Position numbers and translations under genes: made by a program. Under the pieces are notes generated by a model that was not told where the DNA came from, did no database searches, and saw nothing but the letters and a program-made list of their open reading frames with translations. 64,000 bases of DNA, from the NCBI RefSeq assembly GCF_016859285.1, contig NC_053404.1, positions 13,763,105-13,827,104 on the forward strand, written 5' to 3'. Numbering within the stretch: position 1 is the stretch's first letter; each line of letters opens with the position of its first letter. This stretch comes from Xiphias gladius (lineage: Eukaryota; Chordata; Actinopteri; Istiophoriformes; Xiphiidae). Shown here piece by piece: positions 12,020 through 22,700 of the stretch.

Positions 12020-12370
12020 CAACCTTTTTGAAAAAGACATCATTTGGTGTAATCGTCCCAATGGCCGCTGTGATGTCTTTACGGCATATGACTGATTATT
12101 ATCACTTGCTCCGCTCCTTGGCGAGGTCAAAGGTCAGGTTCGAGCACAGGTCAAGCTTGGGGATACTTCAGCAGATTTTTCAACATTTCTTTAAATTCAC
12201 TTAAAGAATTCTGCACATTCAGTACAAAATATTGAGATGGACCAAATGTAACAAAGTACTAGCTCTCTATGTGACTATATGTTCATAAACAGAATTTTTA
12301 ATTTTTTTGGAGTAGACCAAAATTCTGGATGTCTCGCTGCAGCAGTGGTTTACCAAATTGGTAGATTTTT
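12020..12370 (+). pseudogene. relic duplicate of the 5' region and exon 1 of the membrane protein gene
   Basis: This segment aligns with about 12890-13345. Shared words include GGTGTAAT, GGTCAAAGGTCAGG versus GGTCAGAGGTCAGG, and GACCAAATGTAACAAAG versus TACCAAATGTACCAAAG. Near 12325-12350, TCTGGATGTCTCGCTGCAGC matches TTGGACGTCTCGCTGCGATA of intact exon 1. The relic has lost the ATG and cannot be coding. It shows that the 5' part was duplicated separately from the rest. Confidence 0.6.
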
Positions 12371-12594
12371 GAAAATTTTAAATAAATTTACACTAAATAT
12401 ATACACTGTTAATCATTCAGAAACCAAGTGTGTGGGAGAAGAATATTGACAGTTCTTGTGTCTTTTATGATCCACTGCACTGAGGCAGAAATGTATACAA
12501 GATAAGAGATGCACGTGATGCTTTGAGGGGTTGTAAGCCTTCCTCTTTCACAACTAGTTACTCTATAGATCAGGAAGTCCTCTGTTCTCTCCAC

Positions 12595-12651
12595 AGTTAC
12601 TTTTGCTCTTCACACTGATCGCTCAGCTCACACGGGGAGGAGCAAGAAAAG
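12595..12651 (+). promoter_or_regulatory. possible 5' UTR exon of the membrane protein gene
   Basis: AAAAG|GTATGTTT at 12651/12652 is a good splice donor, and a 3' acceptor (TTATCACAG) sits at 13294, ten bases before the ATG of exon 1. The G+C content is raised around 12615-12650. The transcription start is not visible, so the left limit is arbitrary. Confidence 0.35.
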
Positions 12652-13303
12652 GTATGTTTCATTTCACTTCATCGAGTCTTAAGCATGTGGGAACGAAACG
12701 CAGCGTGTTGTAGTGGTACATGGACCAGTCTATAACTACACAAGTAGTTTTGAAAACTTGATGAGTTTCCAGTCCAAATTCAATCCTTAAAATTTGAATG
12801 CCAAAAAAATTTACATAAATATTTTTAATGTACTAACTTAAAAAATAGGTTTTCCTGGTGATAGGCTTCAGAAAAGCTTATAAGAAGGCTGTTGATTTAT
12901 GAAAAAGCTATAACTTGGTGTAATTGTCTGTATGGCCCCTGGATATACTGAATAACGTGACTGATAATCATCTCTTGCCCTGCCACTGAGGGAGGTCAGA
13001 GGTCAGGCTCAAATGCAGGTCATCACCACTGTAGTTGGAAGGGAGTAACTGTCTTTCTCAAAAATGTTTCAGTACTTTTTTTGCAGTACTTTTTAACATT
13101 TTCTTAAGTAAAAAATGATCTGAGATGTACCAAATGTACCAAAGAACTAGCCTAAATTTTTGGAAGTGCCCTATATCAATTGTAATTCCATAATGTTTCT
13201 TCTTAAACATGTTGCATATGCTCGATGTGGTTCTCTACATATGGTTTAACTAAAAAAATCTTTTCTATTTTTGAATAATTTTCGTTTATCACAGCAGACC
13301 ACA

Positions 13304-15387
13304 ATGGGAAAACATAATTTTGGACGTCTCGCTGCGATAGGGGTTTCTGTTGTCGGCTTTGCAATAAGCTTGGTGTTCAATGGGCTGTCAGTAGTTGGGA
13401 TTGGTAAGTCAAAATTCTGTTTTTTTAGTTACTTGCTGTAACTCGTAGAGGATGTTAAGCAACACTGTGAGTGGACACTGTAGGATCATTAAGAAATAAC
13501 AAATATTAGTTGAACATGTCATAATTCTCTATAATCTCGCTCAATATTTGCATTTTATCTCCCTATAGGTCCTTATTATACCAATACAGCCAATGTTTCT
13601 GCTATGTTTGACACCCAGATCACACCTTCAGCGTGGACCTTTAACATCTGGAGTGTCATCTACATCTGGCTGACAGCCATGATTATCTACATCCTGACGG
13701 GTCTTTGCAGAAAGTTGTGGCCAACTTTTTTCATTTTCTTGTTTATAACTGTAAAATAATGCAAAACTTTTACAAACTGAACAAAAAGAATGTGCAAATA
13801 GCAATCTCTATCTAAACTCACAATTAAACACGGTTCTGAATGACTGAATCTTCAACTTTGGCTCTTTTGTCTTGTAGGAATGGTTATGGCTACGTTTACT
13901 GCAGCCCTGCGGTTTTGCCTTATGGATTCTTAATTAGCTGGTGCCTCAATTTGTGTTTGAATATTGGCTGGCTGCTTGTTTGGGACAGAGGGTGAGAGTC
14001 TCCACTGGGATGTTTTGAATGGCTCTTTTGACCATTCTTTGTAAATTAAGCTTGACGTAAAGCATATTATAGGTTTATGCCTCAGACAGTAAAATGAAAT
14101 ATGTGTTTTTGTGCTGTTCCATACTAAAGAGCGATGATTGCTGCACTGGTTTTTCTCATCCTGGTCATCTGCACAAACTACTCCATGATATGCTTCACCT
14201 GCTATGGGCTTCATATTTATGGAGCCTGGCTCGAGAAATACCACAAAGCAGACCTGTGGCTCCTCCGTGTGTTGGTCAGTATGACAAATGTAGAGCATTT
14301 GCATTATTAAGTACAGTACATGGAAAGTTTTTATCTTGCATGTTCCAGGATATATGACCCTATTTTTGTTCATGTGAAGTTAATATAATGTGGTTTAAGT
14401 GTCCAATGTTTACTCAATAACTGTCTCAATATATTGAACTAAAATACTTTTAATACTATATTCAAAGGTTCAGAATGGTGTGATGATATACACGACATGG
14501 ACAACCATTGCAACTCTAATCAACTTGACCATTGTACTGACTTATGATGCAAAGATGTCGCCTGCAGATGCTGCCACCATCTCGTACTCTATTTTGACTG
14601 TTTTGTTGCTTGTGTGGTGAGTGGCCTTCACTTTGATAATGCAAAATCTCAGATGTATATCAGTGAGATTCTGAAGCAATGTGTATGTGGCGGGTGTTTC
14701 ACAGGTTTGTTTTGGAAAATGTTGTGCTTGACAAACATGTGCGGTACATCCTCATCATCTACCCTGTTGTGATCTGGGGCCTGTCTGGAAACCTGGACAA
14801 AAACTTTGACGCTAAATCACCCAGTCTCAATGGCATCTTCATTGGTAAGACACTTTAGAGAATTCCATAAGAATTATATGTGATTAATACTGTATATGAT
14901 AATCTTGACAATTGGCTCATGACATCACATCAAGAAAAATTAATTGGACTGATTTCCTGAAGCATGACAGGTGGGGGGTTATAAGAGTAAATAAAAACAG
15001 TATTAAGGAAAACAATTACTGAGTACAACCTTTAACCTTTACAACTTAATTAGACACATTGGGAACAATGCTCTCAATTATGTAATATATTTCTTTTTCA
15101 TATCTATTGTATGAGGAAATATTATAATGCTAAGCCCTGTACAAAAATGTATCTGGAGATACTGTACACAGCAAAATTATTGGTGACCACAAAAATCTGT
15201 TTAAAAGTTGTGCTGACTGTATTTTGATCTCTCAGCTGTGTTGTTGGCTATAGCCTCTGTGCTGTTTGTCGTAAGGATTGTTTTGGTCGTTTGGAGACAC
15301 ATCAAACAGCCCCTCTATGAAGATGTCAGTCCTGAAGCCATGGATCCAATGGAGACTGCTGAAAAGCAGAAGAAGATATTTTGCTAA
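13304..15387 (+). CDS. uncharacterised multi-pass membrane protein, 7 exons, 314 residues
   Basis: Exons: 13304-13403, 13569-13713, 13878-13991, 14130-14274, 14468-14616, 14705-14844, 15236-15387. The phases agree and the sum is 945 bases ending in TAA. The exon 2 donor is weak (GTTGTG), but the frame across it is right. About eight hydrophobic segments are visible, near residues 10-32, 58-80, 90-115, 120-145, 168-190, 200-222, 228-248 and 262-285. There is one N-x-S sequon at residue 42 and a charged C-terminal tail (EKQKKIFC). The segment ITPSAWTFNIWSVIYIW (51-67) is reminiscent of the TspO/tryptophan-rich sensory protein group, but I am not sure of that family. The start has a good context (ACAATGG). 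A poly(A) signal AATAAA lies at 15942-15947. Its upstream tandem copy is a pseudogene. I do not assign a function. Confidence 0.85.
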
Positions 15388-16100
15388 ACATTTCTCTCTT
15401 AAGGTTTTTATGATATAACATACTGATACTTCATTTCATATATCATAGAAAATACAATAGAAGTGCATTTGTTTAGCTTAACATTGTTAATCATCATGAG
15501 GCCAAATGTTTTATTTTGTAAAATTTTGATGCATTTTATTAAATTCTGATCTCATACATATTTTTTAAAAATGCACTACAGCATAGTTTTCATTGGAAAT
15601 ATTCTTTTCAACTTTGGCTAACTGCTCTCTGAACTTTTTATGGCTTTTTTCTAACATATTGATTGCTAACACAACTCTTTAGGCTCTGATAAGGAGACTA
15701 GTATAACACTACGCAGAGGCACGACACTGTAATTTTTTTTTTTAAAGATTTTTTTGTATCAAATGCCAATTTATATTCCAATGAGAATTTCACAGTTCAA
15801 GTAGATACCCTTATGTTTCTCCTACAAAAGTGTAAACATCATGGACACTATCACATATTATTAGAATTTGCAGTTATTTTCTGTTTTCTTGGGTGAAAAC
15901 GCTACAGTAAAAAAACTGGCGGTTGAGGACTTTCTGTGGAAAATAAAATGAAGATTACTTAATTTTTTCAATTATCATACATTTTCAGGGATCATGTCTA
16001 ATACTCCCTAACCTCAGTAATTATAACAGTATGATGTATGTCTGTGTTGTTGACATTAAATCAATCTAGATTAGGTTCAACAATGATAACAATGCTGTAG
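15388..16100. other. 3' UTR and spacer
   Basis: Probable 3' UTR of the membrane protein gene to about 15960, then AT-rich DNA. No other gene seen. Confidence 0.4.
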
Positions 16101-16715
16101 ATGGCAGCAGCGCGAGGCGGCCAAATTAAGTCAAGTCTGTCGGAAAATAAAGTGTAGAAGAAAAAGAGCGTCCTTTATGGTACTTTTGTTTTTGTTCCCA
16201 GAATTATGTCTTTCAGGCAGAAAGTCCGTGGCAATCCAAGACTTTGTCCACCAGCAACAAGCTCCACCAGTCAGATAGTTAAGTTTATGCTATACTATTA
16301 TTACACTCAAGATTATGTTATTCTTTAGTTTTATTGTAAATTTTAAGGCAGAGTATGTTGGTTAGCATCTGCCAAATTTGCGGTACATTACGATGGTGCT
16401 GCCTGAGAGGCCTCACTTAGGGTAGGAAGTGGAGGACAGAGTGCGCGGGTTATTTACAAATTGTAAAGAGCGCTATTGTTTTGCTAACGCTAACGTTGGT
16501 TATCGAGTGAGTGAAATAGCTGTTTCACCGGCTTTCACATAATTGTGTACTTATTCCTAATGTGCTATTTACTGAGCGGGTTTAGATCGATGCATATTAG
16601 GGGGCAATTAAAAAAGACGAGTTATTGAAATCGAAATGATAGCTAGCTAGCTGTTGGCTTGGGTCTCGCTGTCGGAACGTTACCGTTAAAAAGAAGACAT
16701 AGCTGGCTATCATAA
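16090..16715 (+). promoter_or_regulatory. cenpc: cenpc promoter and 5' UTR region
   Basis: A GC/CpG-richer stretch includes GCAGCAGCGCGAGGCGGCC at about 16105-16123 and AGTGCGCGGG at about 16440. Two short ATG-led frames (16101 and 16205) occur here but do not join cenpc convincingly. The transcription start cannot be fixed from sequence. Confidence 0.4.
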
Positions 16716-19700
16716 ATGGAAACAAAGTACCCCACCTTGGTAAGTAAGGGATTTGTTTTGTGTTTCTATTTTGCTTTTGTGAAACTGAGGGAGGAGGGCT
16801 GAACAAACACGTAACGTCAGCCAAAACTCAGAAAGGGGGGTGATACCACTTGAACAAACGTTAACCTACACTCAGTTATCTGTTATTATTGAAACGGCTA
16901 AAACTACCCTAATGCAGTCTAATGCAACAGTATCCTGTAGTAAACGCTGCCTCTATGGTAGGTTATAGGTTAAGGTTATAACGTGTAATCTGTGATTTTG
17001 TGACATTGTATTGTGTAATACTGAGGGGTATTTCTACTATTTTGTCCATTCAAAAACCGAAACACATAGTTCAGTTTTCCTTTAGTATCAGCTATATTTT
17101 TCTACTTTTGCGTAAAATGCCGGCAGAAATTGTGGGCAAAGTTAATTACGTAGAAGTGATTGCAGACTTTTCAAAAATGGCAGCAATGATCGCTAATTCA
17201 ACATATGGAAAAAGTAACATATAAAGTAAGAAATGAAATGACATATTAACCCAACTTGCAATGATGAACTGTCTCCTACTGTCTGAGGTAAATTTATCTT
17301 ACTTTGTTCATTTGTATTTTATTTGTGTTTATTATTACTTTTTTTTCGGGTGGGGGGGGTGGGGGGGGGTGTTACAGACCTCTAATATATATTTAGGTAT
17401 GTATGTTTATATGTATAGCATATTCATATTTTTCTATGTTGTGATTGTGCAGTTGTCAAATGAAGTAATGGTACATGGGACATGAATAATGAGTATTTGA
17501 AAAAAAAATGCCCATCCTGTTTATAAGAACAAGGGCCGTTGCATTAGACAATAGACTACAGTAATTTTAGCTTCGTGTGTCTAATAAACTGACAACTGAA
17601 CATAGTGTTCAAGGCATGTTGTTTGCTGGTTGTTTTTTTCTTTTTTTCCCCTAGTTTGCAAAGTAAACTAATTACAATATACATTGTTAAAACTCAGGGC
17701 TAACTTTCTCTATACCTGCTTTTGTTCACAGAGGAGACCAAAGAGGAAGCTTTGCTACCTTACAAACAAAGAACGGTACATTTGAACGTGTTGTTAAAAT
17801 GTTAAAAAGGGAATGTCTGGGGAATGTCTTGCAGTTTTATAACTTAAAATAGTTCCAGTATTCATGTGCTCTGAGTTTTGCTAAAGCCAGAAACTAGAGA
17901 GGGATTTGCATCTTACCAACCTTAACTGAATTAATTACAAACTGAGATTATTTTCAAATAATGTTTTGTATTATTTTTATATTATAAAGTGTTGGTATTC
18001 CAGCTATTTTAACCTATTTTAACACTGACATTCTTTTTTTTTTCAGTGTGTCTAAACAATGGGCAGGAACGCTTACACTGGGAGATGTTGATAGGATGTT
18101 TGATGACTTGGGTGAGTTGAGTATGTGATTTATTTGCTTTAGAATTTTGCAGTTAATTTTTTGCTTTTTTATTATGTTAACCTGTAATTTACTATTCTTT
18201 TCAGATGCATCCTCACATGATGATGACTTGTTTCCCCCATCTCCTCTGCTCCAGATCTCTGATACTGAGACAAACCAGAGTGAAAGAGAGGCTTCACTTG
18301 TCCCAGAGGAGGTATACCTAATCAAAAAACTTTCAGCATGCAAAATGGTAATATATGTTCAGTCAGTCAGTCAATACTATAAATTAATAGTCAAAAAGTG
18401 TCCTGTGTTGACGTAAAGGTAAAATATCTGAAATATCTGTTTAGGTACTGGCCAGCGCTGGGCTCTCTGAATATATCAGAGAAGTCCCTAATGATTGATT
18501 TAGCAAATTTTTTGTGTTTTTTTTTTTTTTGTTTTGTTTTTTTGTTAACTGATTTGCAGCTGTTCATGCTTGAGTAAGGGCTGATGAGCCAGTAGTTATA
18601 CACCTTTCTCTTTCCTTTGTGAGATTTAATTCCCACTGTCTGGCAGGCAGTCGCCAAATTTTCCCAAAATCTAACTGCATGATCTGTGCAACTGTCAGAC
18701 AAAATAGCCGTATTGTGCCTGAGTGCAGCAGCTCAGTTATTAAGATATAGGTCTTCCACTTTCTGTCTATGTGCTTGTTGATAGACTCAGCAGCTCTTGT
18801 GCATCCGCTCATGGGCTTTATGTACCTTTCTTGAATTGGCCAAGATTTGATACCTTTAGATGTGCTGAGCCATTGAATGTATGTTTTGTAACTCTTTAGG
18901 GTCCTGAAGGAGATCGCCTGCTTCCTGCAACAAGGTCACCCAGTCCTCTACTGGACATTGGTAAGATCTAAAAACTAGTATTTCATGAGAAAATACTAAA
19001 TTTACACACATTAAATGTGTTAAATGTTTTTCCGGTTAAAAAGTGGTTATTTCCCTTGTTGCAGATTCGGATATTCCATTCAAAGTGCACGGGCCAGTAA
19101 AGACATCCAGCCCAGTTGACAAAAATGGGGTTGTAGAACGCATACAAGAGGAGGACAATGAAAAAAAACAAATTGTGTCCCCAATCCTCTTTGATTATGA
19201 GGATGAAGGAAAAGAAGAGGCAAATACAGAGTCTCCAACCATCCAGAAACCCCGGTGCAATGCGTATGTCACAGAGGAGTAAGAAACATATTAACTTCTT
19301 TAATGTAGGAAATAAATTGAAACAAGAGCTGCACATAATCATGTCAACATAAACATTATGAGTCAGTATATTTTCACTCATTAATCTGCAGAACACTTTT
19401 CTGTCAATAATTCTCCTGTCATCTAGAAGTGATGACTCTGAGTTGGAGTCTCTTCCAAGCAAAGTTACTTTTAGCAAACCCATGATGTCCAGTCACAAAA
19501 AAAAGGTGGAGGAGTCATGGTAAGGGCTTCTTAACTCTCAACATGATGATTAGTTTGCTGCAGGCACTTAATCTGTATCTGATGTTTCATCAATGTAAAT
19601 TTGTATTTTTATTTATTCACTTTCTTCTGCAGCAAAGAAAGTCACCTAGTCAAAGAAAAAACACACCAAAGACCTCAAACACCTGTTTTGGAGCGCAAAA

Positions 19701-22700
19701 GGAAAACACCAAGGTAAGAAGTGATGACTTTTTAATGTACAGTTACAGTTATTTTTGCACTTTTACTTTGGTTGAGTGGTCTTACAATACTGGTTATTTG
19801 AAGCCAGTAACAATATCTTCTTTTCAGAATTTATTACTTGGAATCACGATTTACTATTTGTGTACAATGCACTGGCCACTATTCAATTTTGACATCCCCA
19901 GAACTTATTCATTTAAGAGTTACAAAGATATGTATTGTGACAGAATATTTTACAGTGGTACAATAAACGTATGGATAGTTATGAATGACAACAAAAATGT
20001 GATAATGAATTGAGTCAAAAAATATTTCTGTACTGAAATTTACTTTGCATAGTTGCCAACATACATACTGATCTTGATATATTTGTGATAAGACAATATC
20101 AGCCTGCTGATATGTCAGGCTACATTTGTATCCATATCACAGGACGTTTTCCTCCCACAGCCTGAGTTTGACAAGAGTCAAAAAAATGTAATACAGAAAA
20201 AGTCACACATTAATTGTTTAATGCAGCAGTACAATATACAGTCAGTTCTGTTTTGTTTTTTTTCTTTTTGTTTATTACCAGGCAAGAAAACACAGACCAA
20301 CTTATTTCAGCTGTGAGACAGGAGCCTGATCTTGCTGCTCCTGAGAAACACTCACGAAGTGTTCACAGCCAGTCACTGGCAGAGATGTCCACCCGTGTGG
20401 TAAAAGACATTACAGCTTTTCAACAGAAGCTTAGAGATGCCGGACAGCCCAAACCTGCATGGTGAGTTGAAATAAGAGTACACCTTAGTAATTTGTGAAT
20501 AGTAAGGGCCCCTATATTTAAATATAAAAACTTAAAACAACGATTATTCCATTAAATTTTTTTTTTTTTAGTTCCAGGGATTCGCTGTCACCAGTAGAAG
20601 TTCAAACTACTCCTCCTGTACTAGAGGATGATTTCCTGATTTTGGAGGATGATGCACCTATTTGGTTTTCTATCCCAAGTAAAACTGCCACCAGTAAGAG
20701 ACAAAAGCAGAGCAGAAGCACAGACAAAGATAGCTCAACAGACAAGGGGACAAAGGACGGCCCATTAGTGACTGCACAAAAAGAGGATGAATTGGAAAAG
20801 GCAACCACCAAACTGGGAATTCTGCCTGTTAATCAGAAAATTAAGAAGAAGAAAGGGAGAGAGACAAAGCATGAAGTTACTTGGCCTAGAAATGATGAGT
20901 ATGAATTGTCCAGCCCTAAGGATCTTCCTGCAGGTGACTTGGTGGAACAAGATAAACCAAATAAAAAGAAACAACAAAGACTCAAAAAGATTCCATTGAA
21001 AGAGGCAAAGGAAAAAGCTGGAGACACAGCTGGCGGGGAAAAAGATGAAGAAAAGCGCTCTCAGAAAATGGAAAAGAAAGCACAGAAGTCCTCTGAGATG
21101 AAGAGCTCAAAGTCTTCAGAAAAGGCCAAGACAAGCAGGGCTAAGTCGTTAAGGGGGACCAGAAAAGTGATACAGGGATCTGAAGACAAAAAGGAGACGG
21201 TGTATGAGGAGGCTGTGAAGGAACAAAGTAAGGAGCAGAACAATAAGAAGCATGCAGATGTTGAAGACTTGGGTTCTCTTTCAGGTAAGGAACTCCTACC
21301 TTTTAAAATTTCTTCCTATTTGTTGACATTGAATCTTTCTGTTAGTTGTTATTATCAAGTTATTTAATGTAAATGTCTTCTTTCTGTTTCCTCCTACTCC
21401 TTTAACGCTGTAAACTACAAGATGACCAAATTTAAGCCCCCTGACATTTAAGTAGTTAATGAATTGATTTAAAAATGTATACTCTGAAAAGCTTCATTTT
21501 TGTTGTAGCTGTAACCCCAAAAAAATCAAAATATCCAACCAAAAATTCTCTGGGATATCAACAATTTTTTGACTCAATTGCTATACTTTGTAAAATTAAT
21601 TATTAAATTATTATGAATTAATTATTAATTCTTTATTGTAACTACTTAACAAAGTAGTTGCACTCTTAGTGTTCCAAACTGACCGACAACAATAAAAACA
21701 TTTTTCAGTCATATCATATCAACGAAACTAGGAAAGGTAGAACAAGCCAAACATTAAGATCAAAAATATGAAGTAATTTTACATATGAATAGGGAGGCAA
21801 CAGAAACTTGTAATGAAAAGAGAAAACAAATAGTCAAAATAAATAAAAATTTATTAAAATCATTGCAATGATTTTCCTTCCTCCCTTCCTTCAAAATCAG
21901 TGTTAAAAGTTCTTAAAAGCATCTCACTGAACTCATATATAATACAATTTTTTTTTTTCTTTTCCACAGACAAAGAAATCATGAATTTTGATGTACAAGC
22001 AGAAAAGGATTTATCAGATGAAAAGGCTAAACAGAACAAACTGCCTGTTGAGTTTGAAAGGAGTTCACCTGAAGAAAGTCAGATTCTTGGGAAACAGAGA
22101 AGAAAACAGACTGGACAGTGGTGGTTGAGCAGTCCTCAGATCACAGAGGTAATAAAGGTGACAGACAACCAGCCTATGCTCAAGAAGTTTAAACAGCACA
22201 ACAAAGAGCCCAGCGCAGCAGAACCTTCACCTGTAAAGGCTAAGAAGGACAGAGTTTTAAAGAAGAGAAATCAGAAACAGCCTGTGCCGTCGTCCAGTCA
22301 GAGCACAATTAAAGCTAAAGAAAAGAAAACCAGATGGAACAAAAACAGACCTGCAACAGGAGACACAGCGGACAAGATGAAAGCAACGGATGAAGTATTT
22401 AATACAACTGAGGCAGAGCAGATTGAGCAGCAGCAGGAGGTCCTGGATCAGGACCACGATCCTGTGCACTCGAGCCCTTTGGTCTTTAAACATAAAGATC
22501 TCAGTCTTAATTCAGGTAAGATCAGTGGTGGAGGAAGTACCCAGATTCTTTACTTAATTAAAAAAGTACCAATACCAAGATTTAAAAATGCTCCATCACA
22601 AGTAAAGGTCCTCCGTGTAAAATCCTACTTAAATTTTAAAAGCAGTAAGTAAAATAACAGCAATATTATAATATGACCGTTTTAAACTTATTAATACTGA

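Noticed and set aside
16205-16276. ATG-led frame MSFRQKVRGNP... as the first cenpc exon
   Set aside because: Its only donor is weak (ATA|GTTAAG) and it precedes the better candidate at 16716, which has a strong GTAAGT donor and the right phase. It remains an alternative first exon.
19264-19282. Read-through of cenpc exon 6 to TAA at 19280
   Set aside because: GC|GTATGT at 19263 is a good donor and the next exon continues in phase with CENP-C-like sequence.
20602-21243. Minus-strand ORFs opposite cenpc exon 10
   Set aside because: They are shadows of the Lys/Glu-rich cenpc frame, giving Phe/Leu-rich translations.
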